A stretch of 25,926 nt of DNA from Gracilaria caudata (GCA_030374735.1 JASCIV010000295.1:1-25926); one strand, 5' to 3'; numbered from the stretch's first letter, positions 9,547-18,533 are shown. Numbers and translations are program-made. Notes: generated from the sequence alone by a model not told the origin.

Positions 9547-9762
9547 ATGAGCCGTCTCATCTCCCGCAAAACCACAGGGCAAGCCAATACAAAGTTCACA
9601 GCTGGCGACCTAGCAGCCAATGATGCGAAATATGATAGGACGTGGGATCCTGGGTTTTTGGCGACGACCGTGATTGCGACGCAGGCTGAGGCATGCAGAG
9701 GCGTTCTCCGAGAGCTAGAAATTCAATTTCAAAGTTACAAAGTTCAATACCGACTACCGTAG
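9547..9762 (+). CDS. hypothetical small protein specific to copy A (71 aa)
   Basis: The ATG sits in a favourable context (acaaaATGAGC). The ORF is GC-richer than the AT-rich DNA around it. The protein is charged and soluble-looking (for example GDLAANDAKYDRTWDP and a C-terminal ELEIQFQSYKVQ stretch), with no recognised domain. AATAAA at 9771-9776 follows the stop by 9 nt, which is close for a poly(A) signal but consistent with a tiny gene or a fragment of a larger one. The matching place in copy B holds unrelated sequence, so this was gained in A or lost in B. Confidence 0.35.
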   Translation: MSRLISRKTTGQANTKFTAGDLAANDAKYDRTWDPGFLATTVIATQAEACRGVLRELEIQFQSYKVQYRLP

Positions 9763-9776
9763 AGAACAATAATAAA

Positions 9777-10193
9777 TTATTTATCCCTTATAATAACTTT
9801 CGAGTTCGTGGGAGATCAATTCATAACCGTCGGACTGTTTTTCACGGAGGATCACTAAAGAGAAAATAGGACTTTGGACGAAGCAGAGTGTTCGCGGCAG
9901 CGGACCCCCAGCCGGCTCTGAACTCTCTGTAAAGCATTTTGGGTTTAATTACAAAATATTTTGATCATGGTCGTCAATATGTCCACGTGGGCACGTGCTC
10001 GAAGTGGATTACCTCATACACGTCAGAAGGGATCTACAAACGACAACCTTCCTTGAAGCTGACCGCCGCCCGCACACAGCTCTCCTCTTGCACTGCGTGA
10101 ACCTGCCCGACTTCGCCTCGTACTAACCCAGCGCGGTCTACCTACTCTCACGCAGAAATCGTCCGACCCGTGACAGATCTCCGACGTGAAAAC
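9777..10193. other. upstream region of the F-box-like gene, copy A
   Basis: 9880-10040 aligns with 15018-15203 upstream of copy B (shared AGCAGAGTGTTCGCGGCAGC and AAACGACAAC). No clear TATA box. The region matching the copy-B start codons has GTG instead of ATG (see the F-box entries). Confidence 0.45.
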
Positions 10194-11369
10194 ATGGATT
10201 TCCACATATCCTGCTTCCCGAGAGACCTGCTTCAGCGCATCTTCCAGATTGGCCTAAAAGAGGTTTGGGGCTTGTCAAACCCGGAAGTAGAAGAGCTTGA
10301 GGACGACTCCGATGAAGAAGAAGATCTTGATCCGTTTCGCGTCGAAAAGAGAAATCAGAATGGCTATCCCGATCGCTTCAAGCCGGACTACGATCCCTTT
10401 CGAGCACACCCGGAACTTTTGACGTTGATAGACTGCACGCAAGTGTGTACGGCCTGGGCTGACGCCATTATCGACAAGGAATACTGGGATTCACTCTCTC
10501 CAGAGTCGTACGGGAGAGCGCTAGCCGAGCCTTGGAAGGTGGGAAAGAGATGGAATCGATTGTTGAACTATGTGCCGGTACCCATCCTGTGTGTGAATGA
10601 AGAACTGCTTTCCAATATCGGAAAGATTCACATATCCATTCTCCGAGGACGCGATGCGTTTGAGGTTTACGTTGTGTCTAATAGCGATCAAAAGGAGCAC
10701 ATTCTCGAAGCCTGGTTCAACTTGCAACCCTTTCTGCAGACGAGATGTGTGCGTCTTACCATCACGAATCCAATTGTCGCAACTGGCCGTGACAGATTCA
10801 ACCGCACACGCGTCGATTTTCTACCGTTGATGCTGACCAAGTGGCCTTTGCTGCAGTCATTGGACATTGACACCTCTGCGATTGAAGTTTTCACTCGTGA
10901 AACCTTCAAGGACAGGCAGGACAATTTCAAGCCCGTTTTGAGCTCTGATCCACCGTTCCCTGCTCTGAAACGACTATGTCTCACCACGCATGTGGACACA
11001 CAAGCGGCGCAAGCCATCACTCTGTTAGCTCCTCATATCGAGGATTGTCGCATCGAATTTTCCGGCCACAAGGGCTATGATTTGATCAATTATGAAAGGT
11101 CACGAACGAGCGGTGTTTATTTGCAGTTTCTTCGGCATGACAAGTGCTTTAGGGTGTATATACTTCCGTTCTGCTTACTTGCGTTTAAATGGCCTGGACC
11201 AAAAACCTTGCGCGATTACAAGGAAGTATGGGGAGTTCACCTTTTGACACTATTTCCGAAGGGTATCGTTCTGATTTCGGAAAGAAGGGATAGGAAGATA
11301 TGTGAACTTCATCTGACTGCCTCCCAGTGTTTTGAAGTTGAAGATCTTAGATTCCTGTCGATTCCCTGA
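10194..11369 (+). CDS. F-box-like protein with acidic insertion, copy A (391 aa)
   Basis: Numbering from ATG 10194. Residues 7-20 (CFPRDLLQRIFQIG) match the first F-box helix, and 75-101 (LLTLIDCTQVCTAWADAIIDKEYWDSL in outline, with VC..W) match the second half. They are separated by about 50 residues, including the acidic run EELEDDSDEEEDLD (34-47). F-box proteins bring substrates to SCF ubiquitin ligases through Skp1. The rest (about 105-391) has LRR-like or beta-rich pieces (LLQSLDID, PALKRLCL) where a substrate-binding domain would be. The codon aligned with the copy-B ATG at 15613 is GTG here (10170), so the first usable ATG is 10194. Paralog of 15553-16821, roughly 60% identical by eye. 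F-box assignment is moderate because of the split. Confidence 0.62.
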   Translation: MDFHISCFPRDLLQRIFQIGLKEVWGLSNPEVEELEDDSDEEEDLDPFRVEKRNQNGYPDRFKPDYDPFRAHPELLTLIDCTQVCTAWADAIIDKEYWDSLSPESYGRALAEPWKVGKRWNRLLNYVPVPILCVNEELLSNIGKIHISILRGRDAFEVYVVSNSDQKEHILEAWFNLQPFLQTRCVRLTITNPIVATGRDRFNRTRVDFLPLMLTKWPLLQSLDIDTSAIEVFTRETFKDRQDNFKPVLSSDPPFPALKRLCLTTHVDTQAAQAITLLAPHIEDCRIEFSGHKGYDLINYERSRTSGVYLQFLRHDKCFRVYILPFCLLAFKWPGPKTLRDYKEVWGVHLLTLFPKGIVLISERRDRKICELHLTASQCFEVEDLRFLSIP

Positions 11370-11848
11370 CTTGAGATCCTTTGAAAGCGTTTAAGGAGAA
11401 GACTGTGTTCAAGATGTTTCAACTTCCGCTCGAGAGATTCTGTTGGAACTTAAGAACCGATTTGGGGTTCATTGCCAATTTAAAAATTTTGACTAAATGA
11501 GTCCAGTTTGTTGGCGACAGGTCTTTGAGATTTGAAGGGTGAAGCGATGTGATATGATTGGAAAGAGTTGGTACAATCGGGAGAAGTGGGGAGAGGTGTT
11601 GTTTTCGTGAGAGGAACTGGAGGTAAACAAAACTGTTCCCAAAAAAAAGGAAAAGCTTTTCAATGTCGAAGCTCTTTGCTTTTCTCGTACTTGGAGCTTG
11701 TTTTCAAAACTCTTTGATGCTTACACATCCTAGAAACTTCGCACGCGACAAGACTGCCGCACAGAGGAAAGGCGGGGTGTTGCTTCTTTCAAAGTGTCTG
11801 ATAAACTGAGGTATAACTTCGGTATGAATTCAAATTGCGATCCTGAAG
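11370..11848. other. 3' tail of copy A and junction with copy B
   Basis: Aligns with 16822-17235. It holds a 48-codon ATG ORF at 11663-11809 whose first 19 residues resemble a signal peptide (MSKLFAFLVLGACFQNSLM). In copy B the ATG is ATC and a 4-nt length difference breaks the frame, so if it was ever a gene it is not conserved. No AATAAA was found. Confidence 0.35.
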
Positions 11849-12350
11849 AAGGATTGCAATTTGAAGTATTATGCATTGCCCTACCCCGCGAAACATCATT
11901 TATACTCTATAATGCTTCGAATTCAATGCGTGGAAGTCGACGTGGGCGGGTGAACTTCATATTCCAAGTGAAGTTTCACGCTGCGCGGTGAGAACGTATC
12001 TTTGGCATTGTAGCTATCATTTCGTACGTGGACAACCCAAACCGATCGAAAAACGTTAACCGCTAAGCGAGGAAGTAGCTTTCATTTCAGTACAGACAAA
12101 TCGCTCTACATTTGTAAGCAAAAGTTGGGCATTTGCTTGTGGACGATTTGTTTGGAAAATGCAAAGCATACAAGACCAATTACTCGAAGCCGTACGAGAA
12201 TTTATTGAGGGCTTATGTGCTCTCTGATGGTACGATTGGGAGGAGATTGCGGACGTGGTGGAGCGTAAAATAGTCAGGTTCGAAGCGGCATAGAAAAGAG
12301 CAAAGCGTATGATTGACGCCACCAGTCGTTCACGTGGGAAGGGTGCAGAG

Positions 12351-12718
12351 CAGGCCCGTACCGATGACTGACCATCTCAAGAAAAGTGGCGAACTAGCGA
12401 ACACAATGAACAACTTAGTTCGTCACTTGTACTCAAACGTGTACACGCCTACCACTCGTAACAATAGTCATATGTGTAAACCGATTGAACTCATTCAACC
12501 AGGTTCAATATGCTTACACTTAAAACAAATTGTCTTTGTTGGTAGACGTGTACACGTAAGGGTAGATTATCTTGTCAAATTTTGACGGCTGAAGAACATT
12601 TTTCTTGGAAAATCCCAACAAATGTGACGAATGACTGAAAGTTGACTTAAAGCCGCGAAAAGTGGCTGATTAATGACCTCCGGAAACACCAAAATAGTTA
12701 GCCATACGTACGGCCCTG
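12351..12718. mobile_element. hAT-like foldback MITE inserted in copy B
   Basis: The left end begins CAGGCCCGTACCGATGACT. The right end reverse-complemented begins CAGGGCCGTACGTATGGCT, so about 17 of the first 22 positions match. Internally, CGTGTACACGCCTACCA (from about 12438) pairs with GGTAGACGTGTACACG (about 12541-12556), and a further inverted pair surrounds the centre near 12495, so much of the element folds back. Copy A has continuous sequence at this point (gggtgcggaagcg near 8410). Flanking octamers GTGCAGAG (12343-12350) and AGGTAGAG (12719-12726) look like a decayed 8-bp target duplication. The CAGGG start and 8-bp flanks suggest hAT. It has no transposase. Confidence 0.7.
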
Positions 12719-12860
12719 AGGTAGAGGCGTTGCTGTGCGGTAGCAAATGTGAGGAGTCGTCGTCATTGTCACACGACAAACTGGCAATTACTTGAGTCGA
12801 GTACATAGAAGTGAACCTTAAGAATCGAAAATTTTAGTCTTCGAGAACGATTAAACTAAT

Positions 12861-13307
12861 CTATAACTTGCAGGAGTCAAGAAGACCGTGTCGTTGCAAT
12901 ACAGACCTGCGATTTTCGGTATAATCAAAGTTGGTCATAATGACAGCAGTGGTGCCGGCGTGCACTTTCTTCGCGTGAAGAAGAATCAATCGCAGACTAG
13001 GCAGCCAGCACTGACAACTTTTGCACCAGAACGTCTCAAAGGGAGCTTGATTTTCTCCGTTCCACAGCGTCTTCCTGAGCACTGACAGCTCGCGCATCTC
13101 CTTCCCAGGCTGCCGAACTGCATTGTGCTCTCTACTGGCATGGAAGCAGAACAGTTTCACGCTTGCACATTCTACGTCGCAGAGTTGACACAGGTAAATT
13201 TTGATTGGCGGCTGGGATTCTCCGCAGCAAAGAGGCTTCTCGATGGCGTGTGCAGGCAATTCGGAGATATTAGCTTGCTGGTACTGGATTAGTGATTGAC
13301 TCGCCAT
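12861..13307 (-). CDS. small protein with two C2H2 zinc fingers, copy B (148 aa)
   Basis: Paralog of 8554-9000 with both C2H2 fingers intact at the same residues (C40/C43/H56/H61 and C95/C98/H111/H116). Only seven nucleotides differ in 447; at least four change an amino acid and two are clearly silent. Near-identity extends about 28 bp past the stop and ends abruptly just beyond the ATG, whereas the flanks differ much more. A TATA-like TATATTGA lies at 13456-13449 (minus). Divergent from the F-box-like gene at 15553, about 2.2 kb away. Confidence 0.68.
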   Translation of the reverse strand: MASQSLIQYQQANISELPAHAIEKPLCCGESQPPIKIYLCQLCDVECASVKLFCFHASREHNAVRQPGKEMRELSVLRKTLWNGENQAPFETFWCKSCQCWLPSLRLILLHAKKVHAGTTAVIMTNFDYTENRRSVLQRHGLLDSCKL

Positions 13308-13826
13308 TGAAATACGGTTGGCTTCGGCGGTGTTTGGTGTCGTCGTAATGACAGTATCACAGTTTCGTTATGATGTCTCTTTTTCTCCGAAGTTCCTATG
13401 CTCGGTAACAAATTTCAAAACCTCTGAACAGCTCAACAGCCACGGGCTTCAATATACGTTTTCTAATCTTCTCCCAAGATGTACAGGCATTTGTTTCTTT
13501 TTTAATTCGATTTTATGAGTAATGCCATGTTTTTGTGTGCGGTTTTTCTTTTACAATAAGTTTCTCAAAAGCATGGCTTATTCAAACTTATGAAAGAAAA
13601 CCCCAAATCTAGAAACTGTATGTGGACTTCAACACAAACGTAATGTATCGATTTTGAATTTGACGTTAAAACCATAAGGATTTTTTTGTAGTCGGACGCA
13701 AAATATCGAAAATCCAAGAGTGAAGTATGGAATAGAGCGGTGGCGCCAGCTCCAGATTTATGTAATATCTAAACGCTTTTAAGGGCTGAATTTGGGCCCA
13801 GAAGATGAACATGTTGTATCACTAGC
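13308..13826. other. divergent intergenic region (copy B)
   Basis: Aligned with 9001-9530 of copy A. Carries the probable promoter of the minus-strand zinc-finger gene; no separate gene seen. Confidence 0.45.
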
Positions 13827-15017
13827 TGCTTCTTTGTCACGAGTACGCAAGAGAGGCATGACACGCTCTCCTAGCACCACTCTGTAGTGTTTTCTCCTGT
13901 GAATGGATCGAACATGCGAGCATACTTTACATGGGACCTCTGCAGAAGCATGAACGGCGTGGAAAGACGAGAAGCGAATGAGAGCGAATGAGAGCATGAG
14001 CTTGTCGCAACCCAAGAATGCGTATTGTGGCTGTTCTCAACGTTTTTGTTGGGAGGGGGTAACGAGGGCTCCCTCTTCTGCGCATGAGGGACATCAGCTT
14101 CATCCATGACGACTTCAATGTGTTGGACGGCCTCTATGGTTTCTATGTTGGTAACTATTGCAAAGAAAGCACGCATTTTGTGATGAATCTTCAAAAGCGC
14201 ACGATGGCTGCTCGTAGGAGAACGTGCACCATAGCCACTCAACGACTGCCACGTTTTGCACGAGCAGCCAATGAGCGTGGGGGGCAAATGCTTTCTGCCG
14301 GCGCCGATAGAGGGCGTTGTTAGCCAACCACGTCAGATACGTGTCCGTTGTCGCTCCACGCTTCGCATGCGTCCATCAAAATTTGATTTAATTTAATGTC
14401 GGTGGACAGGTCGGAGTCCCCGATGCGTACAACGACAACTTCTTCACCCGATGGTGGTTCACGCCGAGGGCCCTTAGGTTCGAAGCGTTTGCGTGGCGTG
14501 ATACCTCGGGGCAACTTAAAAGGAATCGAAAAGCAAAAGAGAAAGAAGAACAACAAAATCAGCACCGACGCATTTGAAGGCTGCAACCGGGCGGCAGCAA
14601 CTGCATAAGATGAGTATTGATCAGAATCAAATTTCGTTTTTACTGATGGAAGTCAGAAAATGGTTGCTTTACCTATGCATGAGGAGAATGTACACCAAGT
14701 TTTGACATCTAAACGGTTTTGAAACCTATTTACGTAGGAAATCATTATTCATAAGAAGGTTTGAACAGAAGTAACAATGACTTTGGTCTGATATTCGATC
14801 CGGATCTTTAATTGTGGGCTGCTGCTAGTCTACTGCGGGGAAAACATAACTACCAATTCCTACGGACCTGGAATGCAGGTACTGCTGCACTTAAAACGGC
14901 AGGACCAAAAGTTAGACAGACAGTTGAAGTGCTGTGCCTGAGAGGAAATGTGGTAGGGTGTGCGGACTTGACAGTGCTACTTCAAGGCGTTTCCATCCAA
15001 AGTGCCGAGTACGAGCT
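13827..15017. other. about 1.2 kb of copy-B-specific DNA with unassigned reading frames
   Basis: Copy A has only about 350 bp of unrelated sequence between the matching anchors. Frames with protein-like composition include plus 14396-14608 (ATG, Arg/Lys-rich, 70 aa), its minus-strand counterpart ending at 14320 (no ATG), minus 14287 to 13871, and plus 14812-15021 (no ATG). No domain is recognised. A short tandem GCGAATGAGA repeat lies near 13974-13996. GGCCCAGAAG.TGAACAT occurs at both edges (about 13795 and 15083), so the block may be an insertion between direct repeats or a local duplication. Confidence 0.35.
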
Positions 15018-15202
15018 TTGAACAAAGCAGAGTGTTCGCGGCAGCGGATCAGGGTATTGCCGCAGCCGGCTCGTAACTGTCGGCCCAGAAGGTGAACATC
15101 TTGGGAAATTATTTTTGTGCGGTGAACGTCAGTGTGTCCACGTGAACACGCTCTCCAAGTGGAATACCTCGCACAGGTTAGAACGGACCATAAACGACAA
15201 CA

Positions 15203-15411
15203 TGTCACTTTCCGGCGCAGCAGCCCGCGAGACGCCCTGCTTGAGTGTGCATAGTCTTCGCTCTTGCATACTTTATCGGAAGTGTACCCGATTACATCGG
15301 GACCTGATCGGACCACTAGTCCCGAAGGGTCACCTTTCGACCCGGTATAAGAGCGCATAATTCCTGGAATCCTCAATAAACAGAGACACCGCTCACTTTA
15401 ATTTTGTTACA
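15203..15411 (+). mobile_element. probable solo LTR upstream of the copy-B F-box gene
   Basis: The 209-bp block begins TGTCAC and ends GTTACA (terminal inverted repeat with one mismatch). Inside are a TATA box (GGTATAAGAG, about 15342-15351) and, about 30 bp later, AATAAA (15375-15380), in the order U3 TATA - R poly(A) signal - end expected of an LTR. Copy A lacks the block; its sequence passes from AAACGACAAC to the F-box leader. Flanking 5-mers (CAACA and CCTAC) do not match, so the exact ends or the age are uncertain. Confidence 0.45.
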
Positions 15412-15552
15412 CCTACATACTCCGCTCCTTCGTCCCTTCCATTCTTGCCACTCATTGGCTCTTTCTTTCCTCTCTGACTTTTGTATGACAAAAAGCGCGT
15501 CGCGGCGCGCGCACAACTCGCCTCTTTCGCCGACAGCTGCAAAAAACACGTT

Positions 15553-16821
15553 ATGAACCTGTCCGTTTCCGCTTCGCACCAGCCGAGCGCCCACGCGGAC
15601 ATCTCGCACACGATGACAGATCCTCGTTGCGCAAACATAAATCTTCCAATATCCTGCTTCCCGAGCGACCTGCTTCGGCGCATCTTCCAGATCGGCGTGG
15701 AAGACGCCTGGTGCGCGTCAGAATCGGAAATGGCTGAGCTTGACGCCAATTCCGAGGAAGAAGAACTTGATAGGTCTGCCCACGAAGACGGAAATCGCAT
15801 TGACTATCCCTCTCGTTTCAAACCGGACTACAACCCGTTTCGATCGCTCCCGCAAGTTGCGACGTTGATGGATTGCGCGCAGGTGTGTACCGGGTGGGCT
15901 AACGCCATTATCGACAAGGAAAATTGGCAATCGCTCTGTCCAAGAATGTACAGTGAAGCGCTGGCTGAACCGTGGAAGGTCGGAAAGAGATGGAATCGGT
16001 TGTTGAACGATGTGCCGGTACCCATCCTGTGTGTGAATGAAGAACTGCTTTCCAACATTGGAAAGATTCACACATCCATTCTCCGAGGACGCGATGCATT
16101 TGAAGTGTACTTTCTATCTAATAGTGAGCAAAAGGAGCACATTTTCGAAGCTTGGTTCAACTTGCAACCCATTTTGCAGACGAGGTGTTTGCATCTCACA
16201 ATCACGAACCAGGCTATCGCACCCCACACCGATGTATTCGACAGAAAACGCGTCGGGTTTCTCACGTTAATGGTCTCCAAGTGGTCTTTGTTGCAGTCAT
16301 TGGACATTGACTGCGCAGCGAATGAGATTTTTATTCCTGACACCATATTGAACTACAGGGATAACTACATCCCCAAACCGGATCCACCATTCCCGGCCCT
16401 GAAACGACTTTCGCTCAGCACTCATGTGGACATGCGAGCTGGGCGTAATGTTACGCTGGTAGCTCCCCACGTTGAGCATTTTCATATGAGGCTTTCTGGA
16501 TATGGGGACGATCATTTGTTAAGTATAGAACGGGCTCGAACACGCGGTGTTTATCGGCAGTTTCTTCGGGAGGACAAGCGCTATAGATCGTATGTAACGC
16601 CGTTCTGCATTCATGCGTTTAAATGGCCTGGGCCACAAACCATGCGCGAATACAAGCAAGGGTGGAGATTTCAGAGCATAATGACAAATTGTTTTTGGTC
16701 TGGCGTTCTGATTTCGGAAAGAAGGGATGGAAAGACTTGTGAGCTATTTCTGCCTTTCGACCAGTTCTTTGAAGTTGAAGATCTTAGAGTCATATCTATT
16801 CCCTTCATCGAGAACCCTTGA
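15553..16821 (+). CDS. F-box-like protein with acidic insertion, copy B (422 aa)
   Basis: Same architecture as copy A: a first F-box helix (CFPSDLLRRIFQIG), an acidic spacer (NSEEEELD), then the VC..W second half (MDCAQVCTGWANAIIDKENW), a near-identical central block (for example PWKVGKRWNRLLN and VPVPILCVNEELLSNIGKIH) and a variable C-terminal half. Proposed role is a substrate receptor of an SCF-type ubiquitin ligase. 15553 is the first in-frame ATG; ATG 15613 (402 aa) aligns with the GTG of copy A and is an equally good candidate. A short upstream ORF begins at 15485. The solo LTR lies 142 bp upstream and could supply the promoter. Confidence 0.62.
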   Translation: MNLSVSASHQPSAHADISHTMTDPRCANINLPISCFPSDLLRRIFQIGVEDAWCASESEMAELDANSEEEELDRSAHEDGNRIDYPSRFKPDYNPFRSLPQVATLMDCAQVCTGWANAIIDKENWQSLCPRMYSEALAEPWKVGKRWNRLLNDVPVPILCVNEELLSNIGKIHTSILRGRDAFEVYFLSNSEQKEHIFEAWFNLQPILQTRCLHLTITNQAIAPHTDVFDRKRVGFLTLMVSKWSLLQSLDIDCAANEIFIPDTILNYRDNYIPKPDPPFPALKRLSLSTHVDMRAGRNVTLVAPHVEHFHMRLSGYGDDHLLSIERARTRGVYRQFLREDKRYRSYVTPFCIHAFKWPGPQTMREYKQGWRFQSIMTNCFWSGVLISERRDGKTCELFLPFDQFFEVEDLRVISIPFIENP

Positions 16822-17250
16822 GAGCATCTAAGAAAAAAACAGTGCCCGAAGTTGTTTCAACTTTCGCTCAAGAGATTCCTGATCATCTTGTAAAAAGTTA
16901 TGACCCGATTTGAAGTTCATTAAGGTTTTAATTTTTGGCTAAAAGCGGGCATTTCGTCAGCGACATATCTTTGAGAGAGACGCGATGCGATAAAATTAAA
17001 CAGATTTGGTACAATCGCGGAAATGTGTTCATTTCGAAGGGCGAAGAGGATATCGGCAAAACCAAACCCAGAGAAAAAGAAAAGCACAGTTTTCAATCTC
17101 AGAGCTCTTCACTTTTTCCGTATTTCCTTGGGGCTTGCTTGCAAAACTCATTGATGTTTCCACATGCAACACACTTGGGACTCGATAAGGCAGCCCCATA
17201 TAGATAGAGCGGGGTGTTGCTTTCTGCAAAGTGTATGATAGATGGAGCTA
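16822..17250. other. 3' tail of copy B
   Basis: Aligns with 11370-11797. The plus-strand frame here is not conserved relative to copy A, so it is treated as non-coding. Confidence 0.45.
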
Positions 17251-17995
17251 ACACTGGAGGATAAAATTAAAAAATGAATGTCTATTTGATGCTATGATTG
17301 TAATTTAAGATATATGCACGACCGTGATGCACAGTCAAGGCTTTGGTGCAGCGTTATTGGACCAACGGTTCAGGATGAGTACCGCTGATAGATTTCCGAA
17401 ATTGAGCAGTGCCAGACATCATGCCACTGAATTCGATGCCTCCAGAGTACTGGCATCATGATTGGCTTGTCCTTCGAGTTGCCACCGCCAGACGTGCACG
17501 TAGAAATACTGCGCAGCCCAAAAGGCTGCGTGTGTTTCTCGCCGGCCCAGATGTCGCAGAGCATGTTTGTCGAGCAACCTTATGCAGCAGATTTGTAATC
17601 GAGGGCGAGCATCACCGCCCAAGGCAGGGAAGCGCTGAGGAACTACGGAGGCGGCAATTCTGCCCATGCGTGTATGCGTCGCGTACTGTGCACACGTGTA
17701 TTGCGTGCACACAACGACAGGTTTGCTTGCATTGCTGTACTTCCTATTTCTGCATACGCGTATAGATAAGTATCTGCTAAGGCGACAGAGAAGGTTTTGT
17801 TTGGCGAGACATGTTTTTATGCCATTTGCACTTAAACTACTAAATCTCCCCGACACGCATTCGCAAAAACGTCAAGTGTATAACCGTCTACTTGTCCTTC
17901 CTATGACCAAAGGGTTGACTGCATTTCTGCCGTAGAATAGCATGTTGTGCTATCTTAGTCATCAGCACAACCTTCTCGATTCCTTTTCCCACAGG
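17251..17995. other. unassigned intergenic region
   Basis: The first 60 bp or so weakly resemble the start of a further module copy (compare 11820-11880). Beyond that, overlapping frames on both strands (145 aa minus, 118 aa plus) shadow each other and show no domain or ATG-anchored signal I can defend. Confidence 0.3.
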
Positions 17996-18059
17996 AAACA
18001 AGTACGCTTGTATTAGCTGTAGAGCTACAGGTACGACGGTAATACAGGGCTACTTGTTT
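17996..18059. repeat. imperfect foldback hairpin (64 nt)
   Basis: Left arm 17996-18015 (AAACAAGTACGCTTGTATTA) pairs with right arm 18040-18059 at 17 of 20 positions. The loop holds a smaller CTGTAG/CTACAG stem. Confidence 0.6.
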
Positions 18060-18142
18060 CTTTTTCAAAGTGATTTGACAAGTTGTAGCGTCGCGTTTTT
18101 GTCTGACGATTTGTTTTTAAAGAGGTTTTGCTCGTTCTCTGT

Positions 18143-18448
18143 ATGCACCCGCTGAAACGTGACGTTGTCAGCGGGTTCCGAGCGCCCTTCTTTGAAGCCA
18201 TGGACGGTCAGACGTGCTCTGACGAGGAGGCGTACCGTACAGTACATTATAAACGGAGCAACGCACTGGAAGAAGCTCAGTCGTTTTATCAGAAAGCTAA
18301 CTTGTGCCCTTTCGATTACAGTATAACAGCGTGTGATTGGGCAGTTGGCGGAAAGATTTCTGGCACCAAGTGGTTCGTGCGGTGCGTGCCACAATCTCCT
18401 TTTCAGCCGGAGATGAGCATACACTGTCAAACGATACTTCAGCTATAA
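18143..18448 (+). CDS. doubtful small ORF (101 aa)
   Basis: An ATG-initiated frame with mixed composition (MHPLKRDVVSGFRAPFFEAM at the start, several Cys and Trp). No domain, promoter or paralog seen. It lies directly upstream of the secreted-protein gene and overlaps a 121-aa frame on the other strand. Listed so it is not lost; it may be chance. Confidence 0.2.
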   Translation: MHPLKRDVVSGFRAPFFEAMDGQTCSDEEAYRTVHYKRSNALEEAQSFYQKANLCPFDYSITACDWAVGGKISGTKWFVRCVPQSPFQPEMSIHCQTILQL

Positions 18449-18533
18449 TCGCCCAATTGTGCTCGTCTGTCGTTGCTTCAACTCCAGCACTTCACAGCCA
18501 CAACAGAACAAACCCTTCTACGCGAGGGCCTTC

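Larger units (their letters stand above)
7920..11797 (+). repeat. tandem duplication, copy A of the zinc-finger/F-box module
   Basis: Copy A runs from GGATCGCAAG (about 7920) to the GGGGTGTTGCTTCTTTC tail near 11796. Copy B (11849-17235) has the same order: non-coding block, minus-strand C2H2 gene, conserved intergenic blocks, plus-strand F-box-like gene and a 3' tail. Shared anchors include GAGAACGTATC (8065/11991), CACGGGCTT (9110/13441), AGCAGAGTGTTCGCGGCAGC (9881/15025) and the GGGGTGTTGCTT tail. Copy A is shorter because it lacks the copy-B insertions. Confidence 0.85.
11849..17235 (+). repeat. tandem duplication, copy B of the zinc-finger/F-box module
   Basis: Same order and orientation as copy A (7920-11797), starting about 50 bp after its end. 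It is longer because of an inserted 368-bp MITE (12351-12718), about 1.2 kb of unassigned sequence (about 13827-15017) and a probable solo LTR (15203-15411). Confidence 0.85.

Noticed and set aside
11663..11809. 48-codon ORF with a signal-peptide-like start after the copy-A F-box gene
   Set aside because: In copy B the start codon is ATC and the frame is broken by a 4-nt difference; kept only as a note in the tail entry.
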